Below, piece after piece: positions 6,344 to 14,804 of a stretch of DNA of 64,000 bases. The translations under genes and the position numbers were made by a program. The notes beneath the pieces are model-generated. The model searched no databases. It was not told the origin of the DNA and saw only the letters and a program-made list of their open reading frames with translations. Every line of letters starts with the position of its first letter. Positions within the stretch are counted from its first letter, which is position 1. Source of the stretch: Bacillota bacterium (GTDB lineage: Bacteria; Bacillota; Clostridia; Christensenellales; Aristaeellaceae); contig JAEZIN010000035.1 in NCBI GenBank assembly GCA_023436585.1, positions 124,001 through 188,000 on the forward strand, read 5' to 3'.

Positions 6344-6829
6344 ATGACAGAGCAAGTGGGCGGCGCGCTTAACACAAAATGGCAGCGGGCCATTCAATTT
6401 TTGAAATTTACCCTGTTCTCCATCTCTGCCGGGGTGGTGCAGGCCGTCAGCTTTACGCTGCTGAATGAAAATACAGCGCTGCCATACGAGGTAAGCTACC
6501 GGATCGCGCTGGTCTTAAGCGTGATCTGGAATTTTACATTCAACCGCCGCTACACGTTCAAATCCGCCGCCAATGTACCCAAGGCCATGGTGCTGGTACT
6601 CCTGTACTATGCTGCCTTTACGCCTCTGAGCTCCTGGTGGGGCGAGGCACTAACCAAACTTGGCTGGAATGAGTACATCGTTCTGGGCGGCACCATGGTG
6701 ATCAATTTCGTTACCGAGTTTCTATACGAGTGCTTTGTGGTCTTCCGCAAAACCATCAACACCAACGATATCGCAAAGCGCCAGGCGGAAAAAGCGCAAG
6801 CGAAGGCGGAGGCCGGCGGGGAGCGGTGA
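6344..6829 (+). CDS. GtrA-like membrane protein
   Basis: A 161-residue protein with four membrane helices (about residues 17-42, 53-70, 80-100, 107-130) and a charged Lys/Ala/Glu-rich tail. The pattern FTFNRRYTFKS matches the conserved FxxNRxxxF motif of the GtrA/DPMS1 family. These proteins help move or present polyprenyl-phosphate sugars for glycosylation of cell-surface polymers. The usual partner glycosyltransferase is not adjacent. The ribosome binding site AAAGGAG precedes the ATG. Confidence 0.8.
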   Translation: MTEQVGGALNTKWQRAIQFLKFTLFSISAGVVQAVSFTLLNENTALPYEVSYRIALVLSVIWNFTFNRRYTFKSAANVPKAMVLVLLYYAAFTPLSSWWGEALTKLGWNEYIVLGGTMVINFVTEFLYECFVVFRKTINTNDIAKRQAEKAQAKAEAGGER

Positions 6830-6933
6830 TGCAGCCACACAATAATGCCCTTGTGGTATGGAATTCTTTCGATATGTGAAAAAAAGGGAGAGGAATGTCT
6901 CGCCAGCTGAACAATTGTATAGCTATTCACGGG

Positions 6934-6996
6934 GATGGCGTCCGAAGGTTTCCAAAGGGCGACCGGAAAGCCCTTTGGTCGCGTCCGTAGACGCGA
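6934..6996 (+). repeat. Small palindromic repeat, family 2, copy 1
   Basis: The element contains two hairpins, CCAAAGGGC/GCCCTTTGG and TCGCGTC/GACGCGA, behind a conserved start GATGGCGTCCGAAGG. Four further copies lie at 11841, 32516, 36429 and 42392, all on the same strand. An imperfect direct repeat (TGTATAGCTA...TCA...GATGGC) occurs just before the core and again at 7021-7044. It occupies the gene-free stretch 6830-7157, where nothing else is seen. Confidence 0.85.
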
Positions 6997-7157
6997 TATC
7001 TTGAATGCGAATAAGCACATATGTATAGCTAATCAGGGATGGCATCTGGATTATAAGAAGTGAAAAAAATTTGAATCATCATTGTAAATGAATAGGTCAT
7101 GCTGTTGTCGTGTTTGATATGGTACGATGATATCAATCAAGGATGGGAGGTGGAATA

Positions 7158-7565
7158 ATGAATGGCATGAATGTTTATGTCGGTGTATGTTTGTTTGTGG
7201 AGGACATTGGAAAAATGGTTTCGTTTTATAGAGATATCATGGGGTTTGAAACCGATTGGGACGGTGGATTATTTGCCGAGTTTAAAACAAAAAGCGGTCC
7301 ATTATCATTTTTCATGTATGACCGGAAAAATTTCGCGAGTGCCGTAGGGGAAACTTATTACCCTCCGAAAGGAATTAACCTGACCATGGAAATAGGTATT
7401 TGGCTGCCCGGATTTTCAGATGTTGACATAGAATATGAGCGCTTAACTGCACTTGGAATCAAGTCACTTACGGGTAAACCCGAAACCTTCTCATTTGGCA
7501 TTAGAAACTTTTATATCGCAGACCCTGAAGGCAATCTGCTTGAAATTGGAAGCAGGGAAAAATAA
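7158..7565 (+). CDS. VOC superfamily (glyoxalase/dioxygenase fold) protein
   Basis: A 135-residue single-chain VOC protein. The opening VGVCLFVEDIGKMVSFYRDI and the ending FYIADPEGNLLEIG are the classic beta-alpha-beta-beta-beta repeats. The C-terminal Glu of NLLEIG is the usual metal ligand. Members include glyoxalase I, fosfomycin and bleomycin resistance proteins and isomerases, so the substrate cannot be told. The start is set at 7158 because GGGAGGTGG lies just before it, inside an earlier in-frame ATG at 7143. The coding DNA is clearly AT-richer than the flanking genes, suggesting recent acquisition. Confidence 0.8.
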   Translation: MNGMNVYVGVCLFVEDIGKMVSFYRDIMGFETDWDGGLFAEFKTKSGPLSFFMYDRKNFASAVGETYYPPKGINLTMEIGIWLPGFSDVDIEYERLTALGIKSLTGKPETFSFGIRNFYIADPEGNLLEIGSREK

Positions 7566-7627
7566 AAAAGAATCTCATAAAACGCAACATAATTCAATAC
7601 CTGTCCGCTATACGTTCCATGCGCCAG

Positions 7628-7657
7628 AGGAAGCCGGTGTTTTTCACCCGGCTTCCC
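7628..7657 (+). terminator. Terminator between convergent VOC and permease genes
   Basis: A hairpin GGAAGCCGG/CCGGCTTCC with a TGTTTTTCA loop is followed by CCTTTCT on the plus strand. It lies 60 bp after the VOC stop and 15 bp before the stop of the converging permease gene. Confidence 0.6.
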
Positions 7658-7670
7658 CTTTCTATGTTCT

Positions 7671-8942
7671 TTATATCCCGCTATCCCATTTTTCCTGAAC
7701 CGCCGCCTTGTTCTTCCTTGCAAGCAACGGTCCCCTTATCACCGTGGCCAAAGTGACCAGCCCCAGCATAACCCACCCCGCGGCGGGGGAGAACAGCAAA
7801 AGCGAAGCCAGGCAGGCCATCAAAGCCACGATGACTGTCTTCAGGAATGGACCTTTCATGCTTTTCAATGCGCCGAACAGCCCCAGCAGCGCGTTGCAGA
7901 TAAAAAAGGTATTGGCAATCCCCACTACGAAGGCCAGGGTGACGATGTTCTTTTCAATCAGCACGATCAATACGCTGTGGGCAACAGATAGGAAGAGGAT
8001 AGCCTTCACCGGCGCGCGCCCGCCCGGCTTTTGTTTGAATACCGCCGGCAGGCTACCCGTATCCGCCCGGGCGGCCATCTGCCTGGTGACAGCGCCCATC
8101 ACCATCAAAATGGTACAGTAGCACAGCGCCAGCGCCACGGCGCCCAAAAGATACGGCGCTGCGGCGCCGAACAGCGGCGCCATGATGGCGTTCAGGCTCA
8201 CATCCCCCGCGCCGCCCTTTGCAAGGGGGCTGCTTTGCAGCGCGTAGGTGACCACCAGGTATACCACTACCACGGCGATGACGCTTGCCTTCATGGCCCG
8301 CATCAGCGTGCGCCTGGGGTTTAACACATCCTCTACATAATTGCCTATCACTTCCCAGCCGATAATGGCCCAGAACAAAATCAATAGCGTGGAGCCCAGG
8401 GTCAATAGGTTGGGCAAGCTCGCCGGCAGGGGAGAAGCGCCGTTTGCAAAGAGGCTGTACACGCCCCCCGCCGTTAAAATGCACGCGGTGATGGAGGACA
8501 GGATCAGTGTGATATTGCCCATCATCCGCACGCCGGAAAACAATATCAGTATGTTCAGCGCCATCAACAGAAACGGGATTACCATGGGATGGATCGCGCC
8601 TGGTGGCAGCATGCCCTGCACATACCCCGTGGCCGTGCGGTATACCGCCACGGGACCAAAGCAGACCGCCGCGGTTAAAAAGTTGGCGGAAAGCTCCCTG
8701 TACCTTTCGCCCAGCGCCTCGCCCACCATCAGGCTCACGCCCTCGTTGGTGGTGACCATCATGCTCATCCGTGTAAACACATATGCAAACCCAGCACCCA
8801 GCAGCATTACCAGTATCCAGGCATACAGCGCGTGGTTCCCCAGCGCTTCATGGGCCATGGAGGGCAGCACCACAATCCCCGAACCCAGCACCGGCCCCAC
8901 CATCAGCCCGCTTAACGATATCGCATTCAGCTTCTTTTTCAT
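7671..8942 (-). CDS. APC-superfamily amino-acid permease or exporter
   Basis: A 423-residue protein with about twelve membrane helices. The start, AISLSGLMVGPVLGSGIVVLP, carries the unwound helix-1 Gly motif (GSGI) of the amino acid-polyamine-organocation family. The overall pattern is closest to the YjeH-like branch, which exports methionine and branched-chain amino acids in E. coli; this subfamily call is inference. A strong GGGAGGAG precedes the ATG. It is divergent from a LysR regulator 125 bp away, an arrangement common when the regulator controls an exporter. Confidence 0.75.
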   Translation of the reverse strand: MKKKLNAISLSGLMVGPVLGSGIVVLPSMAHEALGNHALYAWILVMLLGAGFAYVFTRMSMMVTTNEGVSLMVGEALGERYRELSANFLTAAVCFGPVAVYRTATGYVQGMLPPGAIHPMVIPFLLMALNILILFSGVRMMGNITLILSSITACILTAGGVYSLFANGASPLPASLPNLLTLGSTLLILFWAIIGWEVIGNYVEDVLNPRRTLMRAMKASVIAVVVVYLVVTYALQSSPLAKGGAGDVSLNAIMAPLFGAAAPYLLGAVALALCYCTILMVMGAVTRQMAARADTGSLPAVFKQKPGGRAPVKAILFLSVAHSVLIVLIEKNIVTLAFVVGIANTFFICNALLGLFGALKSMKGPFLKTVIVALMACLASLLLFSPAAGWVMLGLVTLATVIRGPLLARKNKAAVQEKWDSGI

Positions 8943-9067
8943 GAAATAATACTCCTCCCGCCGACATTATATGGAAAGGGAGGTCATTTGTAAAATTGAA
9001 AGTTATAATAGGGGATATCAATATTTTCGATTCGGTGGTATCATGTGGGAAAAGGGGGCTTTGGATT
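8943..9067 (-). promoter_or_regulatory. Divergent control region between permease and LysR regulator
   Basis: This 125-bp AT-rich region must hold both promoters. TATAAT-like words (TTATAAT near 9003) are visible and short palindromic words such as GATATC recur (9014 and inside the regulator start). No single unambiguous LysR box could be chosen. Control of the permease by the regulator is inferred from the layout. Confidence 0.4.
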
Positions 9068-9940
9068 ATGGATATCAAAAATTTCAAAACCTTCAAGAAG
9101 ATCGTGGAGACGGGCAGTTTTTCCCGGGCGGCGGAGCAATTGGGCTATGCCCAGTCCACCGTCACCTTTCACATCCAGTCCATTGAAAACTATTACCGCA
9201 GGCCCGTATTCAGCCGCGTGGGCAACACCGTGGAGCTGACGGATTTCGGCCAGAACATACTAAGTCAGGTGGATGCGCTCCTTAACGCTTATGAGGCGGT
9301 GGAGGGTGCATCGCAACAGGATATGGAGCCCCAGGGCAGCATTCGCATCGGCACGCCGGAGTCGCTGCTTTTGTACCGCCTGTACGATATCATCCGGGAT
9401 TTCAAAAAGCTGTACCCCCAGGTGGAAATCGTCATCAGCATCGACCTGTGCCCGGCCATCCGCGACAAGGTGCTAAAGGGCGAAACGGACCTGGGCATCC
9501 TTTTGCAGCCGGAGTACCAGTACACCCAGCTTTACGCTGAGCTTTTAAAAAAGGAGCAGATGTGCTTTGTCGCCCCGCCGGATTATACGGGGGAGGATTT
9601 TCTGCCCATCGGCTCCCAAATGGTGCTGTACACCGAAAAGGAATGCACCTACCGCGAGGTTTTTCAAAACTACCTCCAGGGGCAAAAATTCTATCCCACC
9701 AATGTGCTGGAAACCGGCAGCGTAGAAGTCATCAAAAAATACGTGCAGTACGGCATGGGCATATCCTACCTGCCCCTGTATGCCGTCGAGGACGATGCAA
9801 AAATGGGCAGGCTGCGCATCAAGCAGCACGATTCGCCGGTGGAATTTTACACCCAGGCCGTGTATCACAAAAGCAAATGGCTCAGCCCCGCCGTGCAGGC
9901 CTTCATCCAATTGTGCAAGGACAGCGCCAAGGGATGGTAA
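9068..9940 (+). CDS. LysR-family transcriptional regulator
   Basis: A 290-residue regulator. Residues 1-60 are the winged helix-turn-helix (MDIKNFKTFKKIVETGSFSR, AAEQLGYAQSTVTFHIQSIE). Residues 90-290 are the LysR substrate-binding domain (GSIRIGTPESLLLYRL, GETDLGILLQPEY). The start at 9068 gives the canonical LysR beginning; an in-frame upstream codon would add 24 unrelated residues. It is divergent from the amino-acid permease and probably controls it. The co-inducer is unknown. Confidence 0.85.
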   Translation: MDIKNFKTFKKIVETGSFSRAAEQLGYAQSTVTFHIQSIENYYRRPVFSRVGNTVELTDFGQNILSQVDALLNAYEAVEGASQQDMEPQGSIRIGTPESLLLYRLYDIIRDFKKLYPQVEIVISIDLCPAIRDKVLKGETDLGILLQPEYQYTQLYAELLKKEQMCFVAPPDYTGEDFLPIGSQMVLYTEKECTYREVFQNYLQGQKFYPTNVLETGSVEVIKKYVQYGMGISYLPLYAVEDDAKMGRLRIKQHDSPVEFYTQAVYHKSKWLSPAVQAFIQLCKDSAKGW

Positions 9941-10100
9941 GGGGATGGGCGGGGAAGCATGCGGAGAGGGGGCTTTTTGAAAAAATCTCTCTCTCCGCGC
10001 CTCTCTGTGAAAAACTTCAGCAAAAATAAAATATGGACCATATCATGATTGTATTTTGAAATAGAATATCTCCTGAGTGGCAGTGAAAACGGAGAAAATG

Positions 10101-10137
10101 AAAAAGGCGCTCGTCCATTCATGATAAGGGCGGCGCC
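10101..10137 (-). terminator. Terminator of the dihydrofolate reductase operon
   Basis: On the minus strand an imperfect hairpin with GGCGCC paired to GGCGCC-complementary GCGCC arms is followed by TTTTTCATTTT. It lies about 30 bp after the dihydrofolate reductase stop. The rest of 9941-10164 has a second purine/pyrimidine hairpin (GCGGAGAG/CTCTCCGC near 9960-9998) that may end the LysR transcript. Confidence 0.7.
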
Positions 10138-10164
10138 AATTATGTATGTGAAGGGGTTATGAAA

Positions 10165-10674
10165 TCATGGCGTGATCGGCTTCACCCTACTGTTCCCATA
10201 CTCCTGGTAACAAAACCTTACCCCATTGTATTCCTTCATCTCCGACTCCTTCACCAGCGCCCAGTTTTTATCCTCCTCAATCTTTGGGAAGAACCTGTCC
10301 GCCGGCCTGGAATCAAAAATGCTGGTGATATAGGCTTTGGCGCAATAATCCATCAACTGGGCGTATACCGATTCGCCGCCGATGACAAACACATCATCGT
10401 TTTGAAAAGGGGCAACAGCCCGCCATAGCTCCTGCAGGGAATGGCATACGGTGCAATTGTCCGCCGTCCATTCTTTGTCCCTTGTCAGAACAATGTTTGT
10501 CCTTCCAGGCAGCGCGCTTGCTCCCGGCAAGGCATCAAATGTGCCGCGGCCCATCACCACCGCCTTGCAAAGAGTCATTTCCCTAAAGCGCCGCAGGTCC
10601 TCCGGAATCGCATACAGCATATGGCCGTCCATTCCGATACCATGATGGCTGTCCACCGCGGCGATCATGTTCAT
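10165..10674 (-). CDS. folA: Dihydrofolate reductase
   Basis: A 169-residue enzyme that reduces dihydrofolate to tetrahydrofolate with NADPH. The start, MNMIAAVDSHHGIGMDGHML, matches the conserved DHFR beginning. Further motifs are AVVMGRGTFDALPGASALPG (cofactor loop), TNIVLTRDKEW and DVFVIGGESVYAQLM. Length is normal. The start is placed at 10674, where CAAAGGAG is 8 bp upstream; the longer frame would cover that ribosome binding site. It is the second gene after a peptidoglycan-binding protein gene (34 bp gap). No thymidylate synthase gene is adjacent. Confidence 0.9.
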   Translation of the reverse strand: MNMIAAVDSHHGIGMDGHMLYAIPEDLRRFREMTLCKAVVMGRGTFDALPGASALPGRTNIVLTRDKEWTADNCTVCHSLQELWRAVAPFQNDDVFVIGGESVYAQLMDYCAKAYITSIFDSRPADRFFPKIEEDKNWALVKESEMKEYNGVRFCYQEYGNSRVKPITP

Positions 10675-10708
10675 GCGCGCTGCTCCTTTGACCTGCGACA
10701 TTTTTTAC

Positions 10709-11626
10709 TTATGGCGCTTTGGGCGGATCGCAGACGTCGCACGGCGTCAGCTTGTTCTTTTTAGCCTTGGAAAGCTTCAATTGCTTGGGGTCCTTCATGC
10801 CGCTGCAATTCTCGTCGTCGTGGTACACCTTGCCCTTGCTTTCGGCCCATACGAACACGTCCGGGTCCTCCTTGGCCGTGCCGCTATCAAGCAAGGCAAG
10901 CGTCTTTTCCCCGGCGATTCCGTCGGAGTCCAGTTTGTTCACCTTTTGAAAGGATTGCACCGCCAACTTGGTGACATCGCCGTACGCGCCGTCATCCCCG
11001 CCCAGGGCGATGTACCCCAGATCAATGAGCTGCTGCTGCAGCTTTTTGACAGCTTCGTTCTTGGAGCCGTACTTTAACACCGAACTGGATTCCTCCGGAG
11101 CGGGGGTAGGCGTCGGGGCCGGCGTGTTGGTGACAGCGGGAGCGGGCCGTGGGGTGGGTGTGAACGGCCTGGGCGTGGGCGTATTCTGCTGATACTGATC
11201 CGTCGGCACGTTGGCGTTGGCCATGGCCCCTATGGCCGGCGGGCTGCCGGTGGGCTGCGCCGTGACCGGATCGCCCCGGTCAAATACAAACAAGTACAGC
11301 AGTACGGCCGCAAACGCCAGCGCAAACCACGGCCACAGCCTTTTCCTTTCCGGCTGCCGGCTGTCCCTTGGGGTGTATGTGCCCGTGGCCGGGTTGAAAA
11401 CGCTGTCCGGCCGGTGCCTCAATATCCTTCCGTCGTCCTCATCCTCCGGGCTTATTTGGCCGGGATAAACATTTTGCGCGCCCTGCACGCGGTATGTTGT
11501 CTCCTCTTCATTCTGCTCTGGGCCCATGCTGTCGCGCACAGCCGCCAGGAACTTGCTGACGCCGTTTTTGAGATTTCCGGAGCCCGGGCCGCCCGGTCTT
11601 GCGTTTCTCTGATAGCGGTTGCCCAT
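10709..11626 (-). CDS. Membrane-anchored peptidoglycan-binding protein with C-terminal Cys/His motif
   Basis: A 305-residue protein. Residues 1-90 are cytoplasmic, charged and low in hydrophobics; 95-115 form one membrane helix (LWPWFALAFAAVLLYLFVF); 120-180 are a Pro/Thr linker (PTPRPFTPTPRPAP); 183-248 are a PG_binding_1 domain (YGSKNEAVKKLQQQLIDLGY). The last 50 residues carry VYHDDENCSG...LTPCDVCDPP, a likely metal-binding motif also seen at the ends of other clostridial wall proteins. It probably sits in the membrane and grips the wall. It is the first gene of a unit with folA. Confidence 0.75.
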   Translation of the reverse strand: MGNRYQRNARPGGPGSGNLKNGVSKFLAAVRDSMGPEQNEEETTYRVQGAQNVYPGQISPEDEDDGRILRHRPDSVFNPATGTYTPRDSRQPERKRLWPWFALAFAAVLLYLFVFDRGDPVTAQPTGSPPAIGAMANANVPTDQYQQNTPTPRPFTPTPRPAPAVTNTPAPTPTPAPEESSSVLKYGSKNEAVKKLQQQLIDLGYIALGGDDGAYGDVTKLAVQSFQKVNKLDSDGIAGEKTLALLDSGTAKEDPDVFVWAESKGKVYHDDENCSGMKDPKQLKLSKAKKNKLTPCDVCDPPKAP

Positions 11627-11798
11627 ACTGTTTCTCCAATAATTGCTGGTCGGCAGGTAGGGGGTGCATGGAAACGGTTCAATTATTTTGATTATATTTC
11701 ATTTCGTTACATTTTGCAAACAATCATTAGATGAATATACAGAATTTGCAATTGTAAATTCATTTTTGCACAGCAACAAAATATTTATACTACAAAAA

Positions 11799-11958
11799 TG
11801 GGCTGTCTCAAATGTGGCATATTGCATCATTATTCATAGAGATGGCTTCCGAAGGTTCCCAAAGGGCGACCGGAAAGCCCTTTGGTCGCATCCGCAGATG
11901 CGAAACCCTTCACAAACCAACACTAATATGCAATGCAAACACGATCTGAGACAGCCCA
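11799..11958 (+). mobile_element. MITE-like element with 12-bp terminal inverted repeats, carrying family 2 copy 2
   Basis: Perfect 12-bp inverted repeats TGGGCTGTCTCA (11799-11810) and TGAGACAGCCCA (11947-11958) bound 160 bp. Ends of the type GGGCTGTCTC resemble those of several insertion sequences, so this may be a miniature non-autonomous element. Inside it, 11841-11903 is the family 2 hairpin core (CCAAAGGGC/GCCCTTTGG and TCGCATC/GATGCGA). It occupies much of the gene-free stretch 11627-11993. The AT-rich 11640-11798 shows nothing else recognisable. Confidence 0.65.
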
Positions 11959-11993
11959 AATGTCAAAAAAGGGACACAGTAACTTTGTCGATC

Positions 11994-12452
11994 CTAGTAC
12001 TTGACCGGCACCTTGGACCGGTAAGCTTCATATGCGCTTCCGTACCTTTGCTCCAGGTACTTGTTTTCTTCCTTGGCGAACAGCTTCACCACCACCGCGG
12101 CCACGGGGACTACGGTGAGCACCAAATAGGAATTGGTGATGAGTGCGATGCCCGGCAGTGTCATGAACACCTGGAAAAAGTACATGGGGTGAAGGAAGAC
12201 AGCATACAGGCCTCCGGTGGCCAGGGCATCCTTTTTGTAGGCCTTGAGCATCTGCGTCGAGGCCAGCAGATTCACGGAGAAGCCTATCACGGCCAGCGCA
12301 ATGCCCACCGCCAGCAGCACGCCGTAGCCTTGGCTTGTCATGGTGAAAAGGGGGCGGGTCAGGTAGCTTATCAGGCCGGATACAGCAAGGTATCCTCCAA
12401 CGACAATGCCCGCTTTGGGCCCGATGCCCATGGGCGACATTTTCTTGCTCAT
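11994..12452 (-). CDS. Isoprenylcysteine methyltransferase-like (ICMT/PEMT fold) membrane protein
   Basis: A 152-residue protein with about four membrane segments. The C-terminal LYAVFLHPMYFFQVFMTLPG and AKEENKYLEQRYGSAYEAYR match the S-adenosylmethionine-binding part of the ICMT/PEMT family (conserved HPxY, E-E-x-x-L, Y-x-x-Y). Such enzymes methylate lipids or small molecules at the membrane; the bacterial substrate is generally unknown. It is the last gene of the TetR-ApbE-FMN-binding operon, with 2 bp between it and the FMN-binding gene. The ribosome binding site is GGGGAG. Confidence 0.7.
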   Translation of the reverse strand: MSKKMSPMGIGPKAGIVVGGYLAVSGLISYLTRPLFTMTSQGYGVLLAVGIALAVIGFSVNLLASTQMLKAYKKDALATGGLYAVFLHPMYFFQVFMTLPGIALITNSYLVLTVVPVAAVVVKLFAKEENKYLEQRYGSAYEAYRSKVPVKY

Positions 12453-12454
12453 AC

Positions 12455-12895
12455 TTATTTGCTCCCCGCCTTTGAAAGCGCGTTCTCAATGGCCTTCAAA
12501 TGGGCGTTGGAGGTAAGCGTCGCGCCGCTCAACACATCCACCTTAAGCGACTGGGAACCGATCACCCGCCTGGAAAGGTCGTCGATGGTCTGTCCCTTGG
12601 TCATCTCCACGGCTTTGCCTTCCTTGAGGGTGGAGCCTTCCAGCACCTGAATTCCGGATACCTTCCCGCCGGATACGGTCACCTGCACCTTTGTATTGCG
12701 GAAGGAATCCTTCCCGCCTTTGTAGGCGCCTTCATACTCGCCGTTTGGCAAATTGCCGAAGGTTGCGGCCGGGAACTTCATTTCCGAAAGCTCCTTCCGC
12801 CCTGGCGCGGTGGCAAGTATTCCAATGCCCATGGCCGCCACCAGCACGCCTAGCACGATCAAAATCCACATTTTTGCCTTCCCCTTTCTTTTCAT
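12455..12895 (-). CDS. Membrane-anchored FMN-binding domain protein (ApbE substrate)
   Basis: A 146-residue protein with one N-terminal membrane anchor (about residues 9-30) and an extracytoplasmic FMN-binding domain. DVLSGATLTSNAHLKAIENA contains the flavinylation motif D-x-x-S-G-A-T, so Thr126 should carry FMN through a phosphoester bond, as in NqrC, RnfG and similar proteins. The FMN transferase that would attach it is the next gene upstream. A good AAAGGA precedes the ATG. It probably shuttles electrons on the outer side of the membrane; the partners are unknown. Confidence 0.85.
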   Translation of the reverse strand: MKRKGKAKMWILIVLGVLVAAMGIGILATAPGRKELSEMKFPAATFGNLPNGEYEGAYKGGKDSFRNTKVQVTVSGGKVSGIQVLEGSTLKEGKAVEMTKGQTIDDLSRRVIGSQSLKVDVLSGATLTSNAHLKAIENALSKAGSK

Positions 12896-12914
12896 GACAA
12901 GGTTCCTTTCTTTC

Positions 12915-13889
12915 TTATGGCAGTTCTTCCGCCTGGATACCGCAGGCGGGTGTAAAAATGTTCCGAAGCCCCTTACTTACGTGCACCTTCATATCATCAT
13001 CCACCAGCACGGCCTTTGCGGCGGGGTAATGGTTCAGCAGTTTCCTTCCTTTCTCCATGCCCAGTACGAAGATGGCGGTGGAAAGCGCGTCGGCCAGCAT
13101 GGCGCTGTCGGCCACCACCGTCGCGCTGATGATCCCCGATTGTGCGGGATACCCGGTGGCGGGGTTTATGATATGGTGCCAGCGATTTCCCTCCCGGTCG
13201 GTAAAGTACCTTTCGTAATCGCCGGATGTGACCACGGCCTGGCCGCAAACGCCCACCGTGCCGAGGATTCTATCCTCCTGCCTGGGGTGGCGGATACCCA
13301 CCCGCCAGGGCGTTCCGTCCGGCTTTGCGCCCAATGTGGATACGTTCCCGCCGATGTTGGTAAACGCGGATTGTAAACCGTACCGCTGGAAAACCGCCAT
13401 GGCCCGGTCGCTGGCATATCCCTTGCCGATGCCGCCCAGGTCGATCACCTGGCCGGCCTGTGCAAGCCCCGCCGTACAGCTCTGCGCGCAGAGCGCAAGA
13501 TTCCCAAAGCCCACCAGGGAAAGGGCTGCCTGAATGGCTGCCGCGTCCGGCGCGGCCAACGCGTGCTTGTAGTCCCACAGCTTCACCAACGGGCCGATGG
13601 TTATGTCAAAGGCCCCACCGCTTAGAAAGGATATTTCTTGCGCCGTTTTCAAAAGGGAAAAGGTTTCGCGGCTGACCTTCACGCAGCTTTGCCCTGCGCA
13701 GCGGTTGATCCGTGATATTTCGCTTCTCTGGTCAAATCGGCTTAAAAGCCTTTCCAGCCGCAAAGCCTCCCGCTGGGCGGCCCGTATGGCCCGCCGGGCC
13801 AGGCGGCCGTACGCCCTGTGCATCAGCTCCGTGCCCATGGCTGTGTGAACCGCCTGGGCACCCTGGTTTTCTGCCATGGCAAGTTCCAT
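12915..13889 (-). CDS. apbE: FAD:protein FMN transferase (ApbE)
   Basis: A 324-residue enzyme that transfers FMN from FAD to a Thr of target proteins using Mg. The family motifs are present in order: AMGTELMHRAYG near residue 17, LLSRFDQRSEISRIN near 50, GGAFDITIGPLVKLW, VIDLGGIGKGYASDRA, NIGGNVSTLGAKPDG, HHIINPATGYPAQ, and the metal site ADALSTAIFVLG. No signal peptide or lipobox is seen, so this form may be cytoplasmic, unlike most ApbE proteins. Its likely target is the adjacent FMN-binding protein. The gene begins 3 bp after the TetR stop. Confidence 0.9.
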   Translation of the reverse strand: MELAMAENQGAQAVHTAMGTELMHRAYGRLARRAIRAAQREALRLERLLSRFDQRSEISRINRCAGQSCVKVSRETFSLLKTAQEISFLSGGAFDITIGPLVKLWDYKHALAAPDAAAIQAALSLVGFGNLALCAQSCTAGLAQAGQVIDLGGIGKGYASDRAMAVFQRYGLQSAFTNIGGNVSTLGAKPDGTPWRVGIRHPRQEDRILGTVGVCGQAVVTSGDYERYFTDREGNRWHHIINPATGYPAQSGIISATVVADSAMLADALSTAIFVLGMEKGRKLLNHYPAAKAVLVDDDMKVHVSKGLRNIFTPACGIQAEELP

Positions 13890-13892
13890 GTT

Positions 13893-14513
13893 TCAAGCGG
13901 GGGTTTTGGCGCCGTCCCCCGCGCCACGGCAATCGGTCAAACCCTTCAACACAAAGTCAGTCAGCAGGTCCTGCAGCCGGGGAAAAAACTTCAGCCCGAT
14001 CTCTTCCTTGTAGAAGCCGATCTTGATGACGGCGCCGAAGATGGCCATAATCATTTCGCCGTCAATATCTGTACGCATTTTCCCCTCGGCCTGCCATTTC
14101 TGCACCATCACATAGAAGGTATGGTACATAAAATCTACGGAATCCAGCCCGTTCTCCTCCCGGTACAACTTCTCGATCTTGGAAAAAACGTCCCTGTTGT
14201 ACCACTGGCTTAAGATGGGGTTGGCCATCATCTCTTCCATATTCATGGCCAGAAGCTGCCTGATGAGCACTTCGGGTTCCAGTTCCATGTTGATGCGATC
14301 CAGTATACGCTTGGTCATTTGGCTGTTTTCATCAATATAGATTTCCAGAAACAGCTTTTCCTTGGAGGAATAGTAGTTGTAGAACGTGCCTACGCCCACC
14401 CCGGCCAGCTTGGTGATGTCCGCCACGTTCGTATCCTTGAACCCTTTGGTGCTGAATAGCTCCTTGCCGCACCTGTACAGCTCCGCTTTCTTGTCCTCCA
14501 CATTTGCCTCCAA
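13893..14513 (-). CDS. TetR-family transcriptional regulator
   Basis: A 206-residue regulator. Residues 8-55 are the TetR helix-turn-helix (ELFSTKGFKDTNVADITKLA and GVGVGTFYNYYSSKEKLFLE). The rest is an all-helical ligand domain. It is the first gene of the apbE operon, and a perfect 8-bp-arm inverted repeat lies 20 bp upstream (14534-14557), so it probably represses its own operon. The ligand is unknown. Confidence 0.85.
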   Translation of the reverse strand: MEANVEDKKAELYRCGKELFSTKGFKDTNVADITKLAGVGVGTFYNYYSSKEKLFLEIYIDENSQMTKRILDRINMELEPEVLIRQLLAMNMEEMMANPILSQWYNRDVFSKIEKLYREENGLDSVDFMYHTFYVMVQKWQAEGKMRTDIDGEMIMAIFGAVIKIGFYKEEIGLKFFPRLQDLLTDFVLKGLTDCRGAGDGAKTPA

Positions 14514-14533
14514 GACCTTGTTTTTAGCTAAAT

Positions 14534-14557
14534 GAATGAATTAAAAAATATTCATTC
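14534..14557 (-). promoter_or_regulatory. Likely TetR operator
   Basis: GAATGAAT and ATTCATTC form perfect 8-bp arms around an 8-bp AT spacer, 20 bp upstream of the TetR gene start. Size and position are typical of TetR operators. The remainder of 14558-14804 is AT-rich and holds the toxin promoter. Confidence 0.65.
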
Positions 14558-14720
14558 GGATTGTAACGCAGAAAAATTGGGTTGTCAAGCATTTTTTTCA
14601 CAAAATTCAATGCAAAATTTTTCGCCCGCAATCAAAACGCATTTGCAACTGCACACATTTTTGACGCCGATTTTCCAAAGCAATGTCGTGGGAGGGGAGA
14701 GAATGTACGTTCCCATTTTG

Positions 14721-14726
14721 TATAAT
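14721..14726 (+). promoter_or_regulatory. Likely -10 element of the toxin gene
   Basis: A perfect TATAAT lies 79 bp upstream of the toxin ATG. A short inverted repeat (GGGAGAGAATGTACGTTCCC region) sits just before it in place of a clear -35, so an activator or repressor may bind there. Confidence 0.45.
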
Positions 14727-14804
14727 GTTAGTGAATGCAAAAGCAGGTGCTTGCCGTATCAGTGATGCTTTTACCGAAGGACGAACTTTACAGGAGGGGG
14801 AATC

